64,000 nt of DNA. Origin: JAQCEJ01 sp040881995 (lineage in GTDB: Bacteria > Planctomycetota > Planctomycetia > Planctomycetales > Planctomycetaceae). Under the pieces are notes generated by a model that saw only the letters and a program-made list of their open reading frames with translations, was not told where the DNA came from and searched no databases. Shown here one piece after another: positions 33,223 through 42,875 of the stretch. The DNA lies in contig JBBECD010000203.1 in assembly GCA_040881995.1 (NCBI GenBank), forward strand, positions 1-64,000, written 5' to 3'. Position numbers and translations under genes: made by a program. Position 1 is the first letter of the stretch. The number at the start of each line of letters is the position of its first letter.

Positions 33223-34659
33223 ATGAATCCAACGACACCGTCGAAGATTCTCCAGGCCGGCGTCGGGCGCGTCTGCATCACGCCCCCCGTCGGGATTCGC
33301 TTGATGGGATACACCGTGCAGGAGTGCGTGTCCGACTCCGTCGAGCGCGACCTGACGGCGACGGCTCTCGTGCTCAGCGACGGAAAAATTAAAGTCGTGC
33401 TGCTCGCGTGCGATCTGCTGTTCATTCAATCGCCGCATGTCGAACGGATCCGTCAGCGCGTCGGCGATGAGCTGCACATCCCCGCCGATAACGTGCTCAT
33501 CAATACCAGTCACACGCACCTGGGGCCGATGTTTCCCGGCTGGCAGGCGGACACGCCTGCACAACAGCGGATTCAAGAACGCTATCTCGCCGTACTCGAA
33601 GAATCGCTCACCGGCGTGGCGATGATGGCGGACAAACGCCTGCAGCCCGCGCGGATCGGCGCGGGTAAGGGTCATGCCCCCATCGGCATCAATCGCCGCG
33701 AACGCTTGCCCGATGGGCGGGTCGTCATCGGCGAGAATCCCGAAGGCCCGGTCGATCACGACGTCGGCGTGATTCGCATTGATGATCTCGCGGGACGACC
33801 GATCGCGACGATCATGATCGCCGCCGCGCATACGATTGTGCTCGGCCCGAAGACGTCGCAACTCTCGCCCGATTATGTGGGACCGGCTCGTGAAATCGTC
33901 GAACGGGCCACCGGGGCGGCCTCGCTGTTCTTTCAGGGAGCGGCGGGGAATGTCAGCCCGCGCTGCGGCATCGGCAGCGGCGGACCCGAGCAATTCGACG
34001 ATCTTCACCGTATCGGCGCCATGCTCGGCGGCGAGACGCTGAAGGTTTGGTCGCAGATTCGCACGCACAATCGACACGGCCCCAGGCGGATCGTGCAATC
34101 GGTGGCCGCGATTTCCACGTGGGATTACGAACCTCTGCCGGAAAACATGCTCGGCCATTTTTCGGTCGGCGCGCGGCGAATCACGCTGCCGATGGCTTCG
34201 CTGCCCGAACGAAAAACCGCTGAAGAGGGGCTGGCCCATTGGCGCGAGCGAATGCAGCAAGCGAAAGCGGATGGACGCATCGGACCAATCCACGTGGCAC
34301 AACGGCTGGTGCATTGGGCGGAGCTAGTGCTCAAGACGATCGATGAGGGCAAGCCGGTGACGCGCGATCTGGTCTGCTGGGGGCTGCGCGTCAACGACGT
34401 CGGCATCGTCGCGGTCAACGGCGAACCGTTCGCTGAACTCGCCCTCGAAGTCAAACGCCGTTCGCCGCTGGCTCACACGTATTTTCTCGGTTACAGCAAC
34501 GGCTGCCTCGGTTATTTTCCTACGCCCCAAGCGTTCGACGAAGGGGGAATGGAAGTCAACGAATCGTATCAGAACTATATGCTCCCGGCTCAATTCACCC
34601 GCGCATGGGGCCCGGCGGTCGTCGAGAATTCGCTGTCGCTGCTCAAGGAATTGAACTGA
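33223..34659 (+). CDS. Neutral/alkaline ceramidase-like protein
   Basis: 478 residues resembling the N-terminal catalytic domain of neutral ceramidases: AGVGRVCITPPVGIRLMGY at the start, LLACDLLFI, then INTSHTHLGPM (zinc His pair) near residue 91, AAAHTIVLG near 200, FQGAAGNVSPR near 231, and LGYSNGCLGYFPT near 421. No signal peptide is obvious. Planctomycetes have many family members with unknown substrates, so ceramide hydrolysis should not be assumed. It follows the TIM-barrel/HEAT gene by 16 bp, probably in the same operon. Confidence 0.85.
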   Translation: MNPTTPSKILQAGVGRVCITPPVGIRLMGYTVQECVSDSVERDLTATALVLSDGKIKVVLLACDLLFIQSPHVERIRQRVGDELHIPADNVLINTSHTHLGPMFPGWQADTPAQQRIQERYLAVLEESLTGVAMMADKRLQPARIGAGKGHAPIGINRRERLPDGRVVIGENPEGPVDHDVGVIRIDDLAGRPIATIMIAAAHTIVLGPKTSQLSPDYVGPAREIVERATGAASLFFQGAAGNVSPRCGIGSGGPEQFDDLHRIGAMLGGETLKVWSQIRTHNRHGPRRIVQSVAAISTWDYEPLPENMLGHFSVGARRITLPMASLPERKTAEEGLAHWRERMQQAKADGRIGPIHVAQRLVHWAELVLKTIDEGKPVTRDLVCWGLRVNDVGIVAVNGEPFAELALEVKRRSPLAHTYFLGYSNGCLGYFPTPQAFDEGGMEVNESYQNYMLPAQFTRAWGPAVVENSLSLLKELN

Positions 34660-34831
34660 ATGGATCCCCATCCTTCGATAATTTTTTACCACAGCCGATC
34701 TGACAACGGAATGAAATATTCATCGCATTTTTGCAGCGCATTCGTGTTTTTCGTGACGTTTGTGGTTGATCATGAGTAGGACCACGAACAACACGAAAAG
34801 CACGAACAGGCCGAGATAAGGAATTTCATCA

Positions 34832-35575
34832 ATGGAAAAACTCTTCGCGAATCGAACGGCGGTGGTAACGGGGGGAGCGCGCGGCATCGGGCGGGCGATT
34901 TGTCAGATGCTCGCGGCTCATGGTGCGCGTGTCGCCTTCAATTATGAGAAGAACGAGCAAGCCGCGCGCGAAACGCTCGATTTGATTTCCGGCAACGCCG
35001 AGAATGCGATGCTCGTGCAGGCCGACGTGTCGCGAGAAGACGAAGTTGCCCGCATGATGCAGAAGGTTCGCGATGAACTCGGGCCGATCGATTTTCTCGT
35101 GAACAATGCCGGCATCGTCCGCAACGAACCGCACAGCGAGGTGACGTTTGCGAACTGGAAGCGCATGTTCGAGGTCAACGTCGACGGCATCTTTCTGCCG
35201 ACGTGGGCCGTCAAAGATGAAATGATTGCCCGCAAGTTCGGCCGCATCGTCAACATCTCGTCGCTCGCGGGGATCAAAATCAAGAAGGACATGGTGCATT
35301 ACGCGACGACGAAGACGGCGGTGATTTCGTTCACGCGGCATTGTGCCGAGGCGTTCGCTCCACATGTGCGCGTCAACTGCGTCGCGCCGGGGATGACGGC
35401 GACCGACATGATCCGCAACGCCGATCAAGACCTCGTCGCGAAACTGCTGACCGAGACCCCGCTGGGCCGCGTCGCCGATCCCTCCGAAATTGCGTCGGTC
35501 GTGAAATTTCTGTTATCCGAAGATTCAAGTTTTGTCACGGGTCAAACGATCCCGGTCTGCGGCGGCCGGTGTTAG
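34832..35575 (+). CDS. FabG-like short-chain dehydrogenase/reductase
   Basis: 247 residues. The NADP-binding TGGARGIGRAI (TGxxxGxG) lies at the N-terminus, NNAG near residue 91, and the catalytic Ser/Tyr/Lys in NISSLAG and HYATTKTAV (YxxxK) near 145-158; the C-terminal FVTGQTIPVCGGRC is the usual FabG ending. It reduces a 3-oxoacyl or similar carbonyl. A FabG gene for housekeeping fatty-acid synthesis would normally sit with acpP and fabF; this one stands alone, so it may be a paralogue with another substrate. The 172-bp gap upstream has low-complexity AC-rich repeats (CACGAA words). Confidence 0.88.
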   Translation: MEKLFANRTAVVTGGARGIGRAICQMLAAHGARVAFNYEKNEQAARETLDLISGNAENAMLVQADVSREDEVARMMQKVRDELGPIDFLVNNAGIVRNEPHSEVTFANWKRMFEVNVDGIFLPTWAVKDEMIARKFGRIVNISSLAGIKIKKDMVHYATTKTAVISFTRHCAEAFAPHVRVNCVAPGMTATDMIRNADQDLVAKLLTETPLGRVADPSEIASVVKFLLSEDSSFVTGQTIPVCGGRC

Positions 35576-35679
35576 ATGATGAGGGATGAGTTAAAATTTT
35601 TCCCCATCACCCTATCTCCCTATGACCCACTCTCTCCTTCATGGGGCAATGATTTCAGGGCAAGGCGAAGGACGGTTTT

Positions 35680-37164
35680 ATGCCCGATGAGCGAATCGAC
35701 TCTGAACCGATCGAGATCCCGCCGCTGACGGGGATCTATGCCGAGCCGTTCTCGCTGGGCAAGCTTGTGCGGCTGGCGGGCTTTTTCGGGCCCGCGGCGG
35801 TGATCACATCTCTCTCGCTGGGAGCGGGCGAGACGATTATGGTCACCGGACTGGGGGCGTGGTCGGAATTCGATTTGCTGTGGCTGCTGCTATTGAGCGT
35901 GATCGTAAAAGGGGTGTTCGTCACGTATCTCGTCGGACGATACACGGCGATCACGGGCGAAAAGATCGGCAACCGGCTGGCGAAACTCCGCGGTCCGCGC
36001 GGCTGGATTCTGCTCGCCGTCGTTGTCGTCGAAGTCTGTCTGCTCAGCACCGGACTCACCGCCGTCGCCAAGCCGTGCGGCAACCTTATCGCGTTTCTGT
36101 CGGCCGATCATCTCGGCGGCACGCTCGATTTCGACACGTGGCAGAATATTTTCACGTCGCTGCTGTTGGGGGCGGCGCTCTCGCTGAGCATCTTCACGTC
36201 GTTCGAAAAATTGCAGACGCAGCAGATCGTGATCTGCGGCGTGATCGTCGCCGGCACGATTGTAGCGACTCTCATGGTCCGCCCGGATTACGGTCGACTG
36301 CTGATGGGGGCGGTCAGTTTCGGTCATCTTCCCGACGTCCCGGCGTGGGGTCCGACCGCCGCCAAGACGGCGTACGTGCTCAATCTTGTGACGATCTTCG
36401 GTTACATCGGCGGCAGCCTCAGCGGTCATCTCGTCTATTCGAGCTGGATCAGCCGGAACGGCTGGGGCATCAACTCGCATCCCGACATCGCGGCGATACG
36501 CAAGCGGGCCGAACGAAGAATCGATTATCTCCCCGACGATGCCGCTCAAGCGCGGCGGTTGCATGTGCTCTTGTCGCCGCTGCGCTGGGACATCGGCATG
36601 GGAGCGATCGTGCTCGCCGTCGTCACCGCGGCGTTTCTCGCGGCGGGAGCGACGGTTTTATATCCGCGCGAACAGCCGATCGGCGATAACGCATGGGAGT
36701 TGCTCACCAAACAGGCGAGCATCTGGCGTCAGATTCACAGCGCGCTCGTCCCCGTGTATTACGTCGCAGTCGTGGCCGCGTTGTGGGGAACGCTCGCCAG
36801 TATTCCCGAAGCGATTTCGCAGATGGTGCACGATTTTTTAAGCGCGATCTGGCCGCGGTTCGAAGAGGTTTCGGTCGACCGCGTGAAGACGGCGATCGCA
36901 CTGTGGTTCTTCGGCACGTCGATGGTCTGGACATGGACCGGCGTCAGTTTCACCCTGTTGACGGCGCTCGGAGCGTTTTTCTCGCTGAGTCTGCTGTTGT
37001 CGGTCGTGTTTGCGTGCGTGCTGTATTTCAACGTGACGCTGCCCAAACGGTATCGCCCGCAGTGGTGGGTGACCATCGGCGGAGTGATCTCGGCGGTTGT
37101 GTTATTCATCTGCGCCGTCGGCGGGGCGATGGGGTTGTATGATGTGTTCGTGGCGAGGTTGTGA
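35680..37164 (+). CDS. Nramp-family transporter lacking canonical metal motifs
   Basis: A 494-residue membrane protein with about 11-12 TM segments. LVRLAGFFGPAAVITSLSL and LGAGETIMVTGLGAWSEFD align with TM1 of Nramp divalent-metal transporters, where the DPGN metal motif is replaced by GAGE. In the TM6 region FGYIGGSLSGHLVYSSW replaces the MPHN motif, keeping the His only. The charged central loop is long (residues about 265-300). Such relatives occur widely but their substrate is not established: they may move other cations or not transport metals at all. It stands 104 bp after the FabG-like gene and before a hairpin-type repeat. Confidence 0.78.
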   Translation: MPDERIDSEPIEIPPLTGIYAEPFSLGKLVRLAGFFGPAAVITSLSLGAGETIMVTGLGAWSEFDLLWLLLLSVIVKGVFVTYLVGRYTAITGEKIGNRLAKLRGPRGWILLAVVVVEVCLLSTGLTAVAKPCGNLIAFLSADHLGGTLDFDTWQNIFTSLLLGAALSLSIFTSFEKLQTQQIVICGVIVAGTIVATLMVRPDYGRLLMGAVSFGHLPDVPAWGPTAAKTAYVLNLVTIFGYIGGSLSGHLVYSSWISRNGWGINSHPDIAAIRKRAERRIDYLPDDAAQARRLHVLLSPLRWDIGMGAIVLAVVTAAFLAAGATVLYPREQPIGDNAWELLTKQASIWRQIHSALVPVYYVAVVAALWGTLASIPEAISQMVHDFLSAIWPRFEEVSVDRVKTAIALWFFGTSMVWTWTGVSFTLLTALGAFFSLSLLLSVVFACVLYFNVTLPKRYRPQWWVTIGGVISAVVLFICAVGGAMGLYDVFVARL

Positions 37165-37172
37165 TGAGTCTT

Positions 37173-37209
37173 TTCTTTCACCCTCTCCCAGTGGGGAGAA
37201 GGATAAATT
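37173..37209. repeat. CTCTCCCAGTGGGGAGAAGG repeat fragment
   Basis: CTCTCCC-agt-GGGGAG forms a short stem. Similar words appear at 10810-10840, 11085-11130 and 51493-51515. It lies between the Nramp-like gene and the aminotransferase gene and could serve as a weak terminator. Confidence 0.5.
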
Positions 37210-37222
37210 AAATGGGAACTGC

Positions 37223-38614
37223 ATGATGTCACAAGCCACTCGTTTAATCGAAACCTACGCCGCAGCGCGGCCTGAAAGCCTGCGATGGTATGCTCGCGCC
37301 CAACAGGTGCTTGCGGGAGGCGTGGGGCATGATCTGCGTCACTTCGTGCCGGTGCCGTTATACATCACGCACGGCCGCGGCGGGCGGAAGTGGGACGTCG
37401 ACGGCAACGAGTACATCGATTTTCTCATGGGGAACGGGTCGCTGATCCTCGGGCATGCCGATGCCCAGATCACCGAAGCGATTCGCGAGGCGGCGGCGGA
37501 CGGAACGCATTTCGGTAACGATCATCCGCGGCATATCGAATGGGCCGAACTCGTACAGCGAATGGTTCCCTCCGCCGAGCGGGTGCGGTTCGTCAACTCC
37601 GGGACCGAGGCGACGCATCTGGCGCTCCGACTCGCGCGAGCCTTCACGGGAAAGTCTAAGATCCTCCGCTTCGAGGGGCATTTTCATGGTTGGCACGACG
37701 GCGTGATTCACGGGTTTCAACCGCCGTTCGACGCCGATGGTTCGCTCGGCGTCCCCGCGCACATTCGCGGCGACCACGTGGCAATCCCCGACGGCAATCT
37801 TGACCTCGTCGATGAGACATTGACAAAGAACCGCAACGTCGCCGCGGCGATTCTCGAACCGTCGGGCGCCTCGTGGGGACGCGTGCCGATCTCGACGGAG
37901 TTCTTGCAGGGACTGCGCGCGATCACGCAGCGACACGGCGTGCTCCTCATCTTCGACGAGATCGTCACCGGTTTTCGTTTCGCCCCCGGCGGCGCCCAGC
38001 AGTTGCACGGCGTGACGCCCGATCTGTCGTGCTTCGCGAAAATTCTCGCGGGAGGACTTCCCGGCGGGGCGGTCGCCGGCAGCGCCGAGGTGATGAAGTT
38101 GTTCGATCTCACGGGCGATCCGCATCACGACCGGCATCAACGGGTGACGCATCAGGGGACGTTCAACGCCTCGCCGTTGTCGGCGGCGGCCGGAATCGTC
38201 GCGCTCAACCGCATCGCCGACGGCCGGCCGATCGAAGCCGCGAATGCCGTCGCCGCGTATCTGAGAAGAGAGTGGGACAACGTGCTCGAACGACACGGCA
38301 TCGCCGGTTATGTGTACGGCCCGAGTTCGACGTTTCACGTCTACTTCGAGACCGACGCCGAGCGGATCAAGAATGCATCGACGCGAAGCGATCTGCACAC
38401 CAAAGCCGCCGGCCGGTTGAAAGGGATGCCGGGGCCGCTGATCCAGCAGTATCAACGCTTACTGCGCCACCACGGCGTCGACAACATGAGTTCGACCGGC
38501 GGCGTCCTCTCGGCGGCTCATACACAGGCGGATATCGATGAAGCGACGGTTGCGTTTGAGCAGACGGTGACGGCGCTGCGTGATGAAGGGTTGATCACAA
38601 CGATCGGCGGTTAA
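37223..38614 (+). CDS. Glutamate-1-semialdehyde aminotransferase-like class III aminotransferase
   Basis: 463 residues from the tandem ATG at 37223/37226. PLP class III features: GGRKWDVDGNEYIDFLMGNG near residue 53, NSGTEATHLALRLARAFTGK near 125, HGWHD, LLIFDEIVTGFRF (PLP Asp) near 243, and the Schiff-base Lys in CFAKILAGGLPGGAV near 272. It is close to HemL (GSA-2,1-aminomutase) in design. No other heme genes are nearby, and planctomycetes carry several such paralogues, so I do not give it a hemL symbol. Longer readings upstream run through the preceding gene. Confidence 0.85.
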   Translation: MMSQATRLIETYAAARPESLRWYARAQQVLAGGVGHDLRHFVPVPLYITHGRGGRKWDVDGNEYIDFLMGNGSLILGHADAQITEAIREAAADGTHFGNDHPRHIEWAELVQRMVPSAERVRFVNSGTEATHLALRLARAFTGKSKILRFEGHFHGWHDGVIHGFQPPFDADGSLGVPAHIRGDHVAIPDGNLDLVDETLTKNRNVAAAILEPSGASWGRVPISTEFLQGLRAITQRHGVLLIFDEIVTGFRFAPGGAQQLHGVTPDLSCFAKILAGGLPGGAVAGSAEVMKLFDLTGDPHHDRHQRVTHQGTFNASPLSAAAGIVALNRIADGRPIEAANAVAAYLRREWDNVLERHGIAGYVYGPSSTFHVYFETDAERIKNASTRSDLHTKAAGRLKGMPGPLIQQYQRLLRHHGVDNMSSTGGVLSAAHTQADIDEATVAFEQTVTALRDEGLITTIGG

Positions 38615-38639
38615 CTCGAAAAGGTTGTGCAATGTCTCA

Positions 38640-39632
38640 TCACTTCGGCTCGTCTCGCTTCTCCAATTCCTTCGCCACCTCTTCGATTTCCTTAAGGCGA
38701 CCGTCACGATCCCTGGCGATGGCTTTGATCTGGTCAACGTAACTCGATAGAAATTCCGTCTCAAAATGCAAGAGATATCGCAACGCTGCTTTTCTGACGG
38801 CGGTGTTGTGCGACGTCAACCAGCAGAGTTGAATTTCGTTATAGGCAGATTGCGTGATCGCGAATTCGAGTTCCTTCAGGGCGATATTCGAGTCAAAATG
38901 CGTCAATTTATCCATATCGATTCGCCGTGAGGGTTCTGATGTTTCATCGTCAGACGGCTTTCTGCTTTTGAGTTTTGGCACTCGTTCTTTCACGGGGTGT
39001 TCCTTGCGAAAATTATGGTACGCTTCGCGTTGCGACTCGAACCAATATTCGCCGGACAACATGCTGAATATTTTCTCGTCGAAAGACGCTTTGGCATGTT
39101 CGCGCAGATGGTCGTCCACAATCTTGGCTAAAAGCCAATTGTAAAACATTTGATGAGAGGTTCCGTTGCGCGTGCCGTAATAGAAGCTGCAGCCGGTGAT
39201 GCCAATGAGGACTTTCGTATCTTCCATGTTGAGCACGATCACGCCGAGCGAACGGCCGCAAAGCAATCCGCCTCGATCGTTGCTGAAATCGGAATGCGCC
39301 GGCCGGCGAAAGGTTCCGATTGCTTGATCGACGAGTTCCAGGAATTGAGGATCATCAATGACGTTATCGACGGGTTCCCCGTCGTTGTACATTTCGAAGC
39401 CGGCGATGCGCACAGATTTGAGGACGCCCGTTTCGCCGTAGGTCCACGCGGCAAGTCCCGAGTCGTTCAGGCGCATCTCTTCGGACATCTCAAGCGTTCG
39501 GGGTGGAACGAAATCGTGCTCAAGGCGTTTGAGGTCATCGGTTTCGGGTGCATCGGCCGAGTAAAATCCCCAACAGGCGGTGCCAGCGAGCAAACAGAGA
39601 GTCGCGCAGACGGCCTGAATCCGGTGTTGCAT
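38640..39632 (-). CDS. Hypothetical exported protein
   Basis: 330 residues. The N-terminal hydrophobic segment (VCATLCLLAGTACWGFYSADA) is signal-peptide-like and could be a lipoprotein signal (AGTAC). The rest is soluble and charged, with no family that I recognise. The C-terminal half (IALKELEFAITQSAYNEIQL, TAVRKAALRYLLHFETEFLS, and a final coiled coil DRDGRLKEIEEVAKELEKRD) looks helical, perhaps ARM- or HEAT-like. GC content is lower than its neighbours, suggesting separate ancestry. It is convergent with the aminotransferase gene (25-bp gap). Confidence 0.6.
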   Translation of the reverse strand: MQHRIQAVCATLCLLAGTACWGFYSADAPETDDLKRLEHDFVPPRTLEMSEEMRLNDSGLAAWTYGETGVLKSVRIAGFEMYNDGEPVDNVIDDPQFLELVDQAIGTFRRPAHSDFSNDRGGLLCGRSLGVIVLNMEDTKVLIGITGCSFYYGTRNGTSHQMFYNWLLAKIVDDHLREHAKASFDEKIFSMLSGEYWFESQREAYHNFRKEHPVKERVPKLKSRKPSDDETSEPSRRIDMDKLTHFDSNIALKELEFAITQSAYNEIQLCWLTSHNTAVRKAALRYLLHFETEFLSSYVDQIKAIARDRDGRLKEIEEVAKELEKRDEPK

Positions 39633-39707
39633 CGTTATTCCCCCACAAAGTCGGATCTTTCGCCAGCACTTTATTCGAGTAACGTCAGTTGCCTCGCATC
39701 AATCGTT

Positions 39708-40490
39708 TCAATCGTTTTCCTCGTGCTCGAACTTTCCCTCTTCCAAAAACGTCAGCACCTGCTGCTGCACGTCCTCGCGCCACATCAGGAACGAATGAAA
39801 CGCCGGGACGACGATGTGGTCGTCCTCTTCTTTCAGGTGCGATTCTTCGATGCTGACTTTGTCGTCATACTTGCCGGCGATCACGCCGATCGTCGCGTTT
39901 TCGATTTCGGGAAGCGACTTCGCCGTGCTCTCGGCGTCGGTTTGCAGCTCGGCGATCGGCTTGATGATCTCTCCCAGATACGGCGTCAAAACGTCGGCCA
40001 TGCTGGAACCTTGATTGGGCGGGGCGAGCATCACCACCTGGCCGACGTCGTCGGGGGGCGTTCCCTGCGTCAACGCCCAGCGGATGATGATATTCCCGAG
40101 ACTGTGGCCGACGAAGTGCACCGTGCCGGGCCGCGACTTGCGGAACTCGGCGAGATCTTTTTGCAATTGCTCACCCAGTTCGGCGATGCTGCAACAGGTG
40201 CTCGAATAGCCCCAGTTGTAAACGTCGTAGCCTTCCTCTGCCAGAAACGATTCGAGATGTTTCATGCTCAGAGGGCTGCGCATCATGCCGTGGATGAGGA
40301 CGACCACCTCGCCGCGCAATTGCGGTTCGGCGGTGGCTTCCGCTTCGTCGTCGCTCGGTGACGCCGGTTTGTCGGCGGAGGGGCCTGGAGTTTCACGTTC
40401 GTCAACGCCGGCCAGCGTGAAGGTAGCACAGCCGGTGAGCAGCGCGGTTGCCAGCGCGAGTCCCATAGTGAAGAAGAGGCGAATTTTCAT
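39708..40490 (-). CDS. Lipase-like alpha/beta-hydrolase lipoprotein
   Basis: 260 residues from ATG 40490. A lipoprotein signal (FFTMGLALATALLTGC) is followed by a Ser/Asp/Glu-rich linker and an alpha/beta-hydrolase domain: VVLIHGMMRSPLSMKHLESFL, then VHFVGHSLGNIIIRWAL with the nucleophile Ser in GHSLG, and VVMLAPPNQGSSMAD. HIVVPAFHSFLMWRED probably contains the catalytic His. It resembles triacylglycerol lipases/esterases and would act on envelope or external lipids. The start at 40508 (ATG) is also possible but delays the signal. It is the next minus-strand gene after the hypothetical protein. Confidence 0.8.
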   Translation of the reverse strand: MKIRLFFTMGLALATALLTGCATFTLAGVDERETPGPSADKPASPSDDEAEATAEPQLRGEVVVLIHGMMRSPLSMKHLESFLAEEGYDVYNWGYSSTCCSIAELGEQLQKDLAEFRKSRPGTVHFVGHSLGNIIIRWALTQGTPPDDVGQVVMLAPPNQGSSMADVLTPYLGEIIKPIAELQTDAESTAKSLPEIENATIGVIAGKYDDKVSIEESHLKEEDDHIVVPAFHSFLMWREDVQQQVLTFLEEGKFEHEEND

Positions 40491-40626
40491 GGCCAGACTT
40501 TCGGTCATGCCGCAAGATCGACAAGGATGTGAAGGCGAAGTTTCACGCTGACATCATACGCACGGTGGGCCGAAGGGAAAAGAGGAATCGGCGTTCAACG
40601 CGGGGCGATGATCTCAACCGCTCGTG

Positions 40627-41733
<1,107 letters not shown>

Positions 41734-41840
41734 GCGCGGGGCGGACTCCAGTAGCATCGGTCGATTTGTTGATGACCCGCATGCAGGATATCGCCATTGT
41801 CCGCGTTTACACAATTGATTTGCTACTGTACTTTGGATTT

Positions 41841-42875
41841 TTACGCCCGGTCGAAGGGGAACGCAATCACCTCGGCAATCGACTCGCACCCCATCCCCAG
41901 CATGAACAGCCGATCGAAACCCAGCGCGACGCCGCTGCACTCGGGGAAACCGGACTCCATCGCCGCGAGCAATCGGCTTTCCTGCGGCAGCGGCGGGTGT
42001 CCTTCGCGCCGGCGAATTCCCGCTTGAATGACGTTCCGCCGGCGGAGTTCGTCCGCGTCGGTCAACTCCTGATATCCGTTGCAGATCTCTACGCCGTGCA
42101 GATACAGCTCAAATCGCTCGGCGACGGGAGCGGCGGCGTCATTCCGCACGCGCGCCAGTGCCGCTTGACTCGCGGGGAAATCGTACACGAACACGGCCTG
42201 TTCGCGGGCCAGCATCGGTTCGACGAGTTCCGCCAGCAGCCAGTTGAGCCAGCCGTCGCGATCGTCGTTACTTAAACCGGGCGGCGGCACGACATCATGC
42301 CGATGGGCGACGTCCTTTAACTCGTCAACCGTGGCATTGAGAACTCGCGATCCGACTGCGCGCTCGAATGCTTCGTCGTATGTCATGCGATCCATCGGCG
42401 GGGAGACCGACGGCAACTGTGGTTTCGTTGCCGCCAGCGGTTCAGAGTGACACGCACCGAGTACCTTCATCACAAAGTCTTCGACGAACTGCATTTGTTC
42501 GATGTACGTCGTCCCCAGCCGATACCATTCGATCATCGTGAATTCGGGATTGTGATTCCGTCCCGCTTCGCCCCGGCGAAAGACCTTTGAAATCTGATAC
42601 ATCGCATCGGCCCCCGCGGCGAGCAGACGTTTCATCGCGAACTCGGGCGACGTCTGTAAGTACATCAGCGAATCGGTCGCCGTCACGCTTTCGTTCGGGC
42701 TGGTCGCAAAGGGATTAAGATGGGCATCGACGACGACGTCGTGCGACACAATCGGCGTCTCGACTTCCCAGTAACCGCGCGACTCGAAAAAGTCGCGCAC
42801 GACTCGCAGAATCCGCGCGCGGGCTTGCAGAGTTTCGATGCGGGCCGTCGGTAGATAATCGCGCTCTGCCATCAT
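41841..42875 (-). CDS. epmA: EF-P-lysine lysyltransferase (EpmA/GenX)
   Basis: 344 residues, a class II lysyl-tRNA-synthetase-like enzyme without the anticodon-binding domain. Motif 1 is RVVRDFFESRGYWEVETPIV; motif 2 is FRRGEAGRNHNPEFTMIEWY with the conserved Arg; motif 3 is GVALGFDRLFMLG near the C-terminus. EpmA attaches beta-lysine to elongation factor P to help ribosomes at polyproline stretches; the full function needs EpmB, which is not in the window. Length matches EpmA (about 325) and not LysS (about 500). The start overlaps the stop of the upstream permease gene by 4 bp (ATGA), so the two are coupled. Confidence 0.88.
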   Translation of the reverse strand: MMAERDYLPTARIETLQARARILRVVRDFFESRGYWEVETPIVSHDVVVDAHLNPFATSPNESVTATDSLMYLQTSPEFAMKRLLAAGADAMYQISKVFRRGEAGRNHNPEFTMIEWYRLGTTYIEQMQFVEDFVMKVLGACHSEPLAATKPQLPSVSPPMDRMTYDEAFERAVGSRVLNATVDELKDVAHRHDVVPPPGLSNDDRDGWLNWLLAELVEPMLAREQAVFVYDFPASQAALARVRNDAAAPVAERFELYLHGVEICNGYQELTDADELRRRNVIQAGIRRREGHPPLPQESRLLAAMESGFPECSGVALGFDRLFMLGMGCESIAEVIAFPFDRA

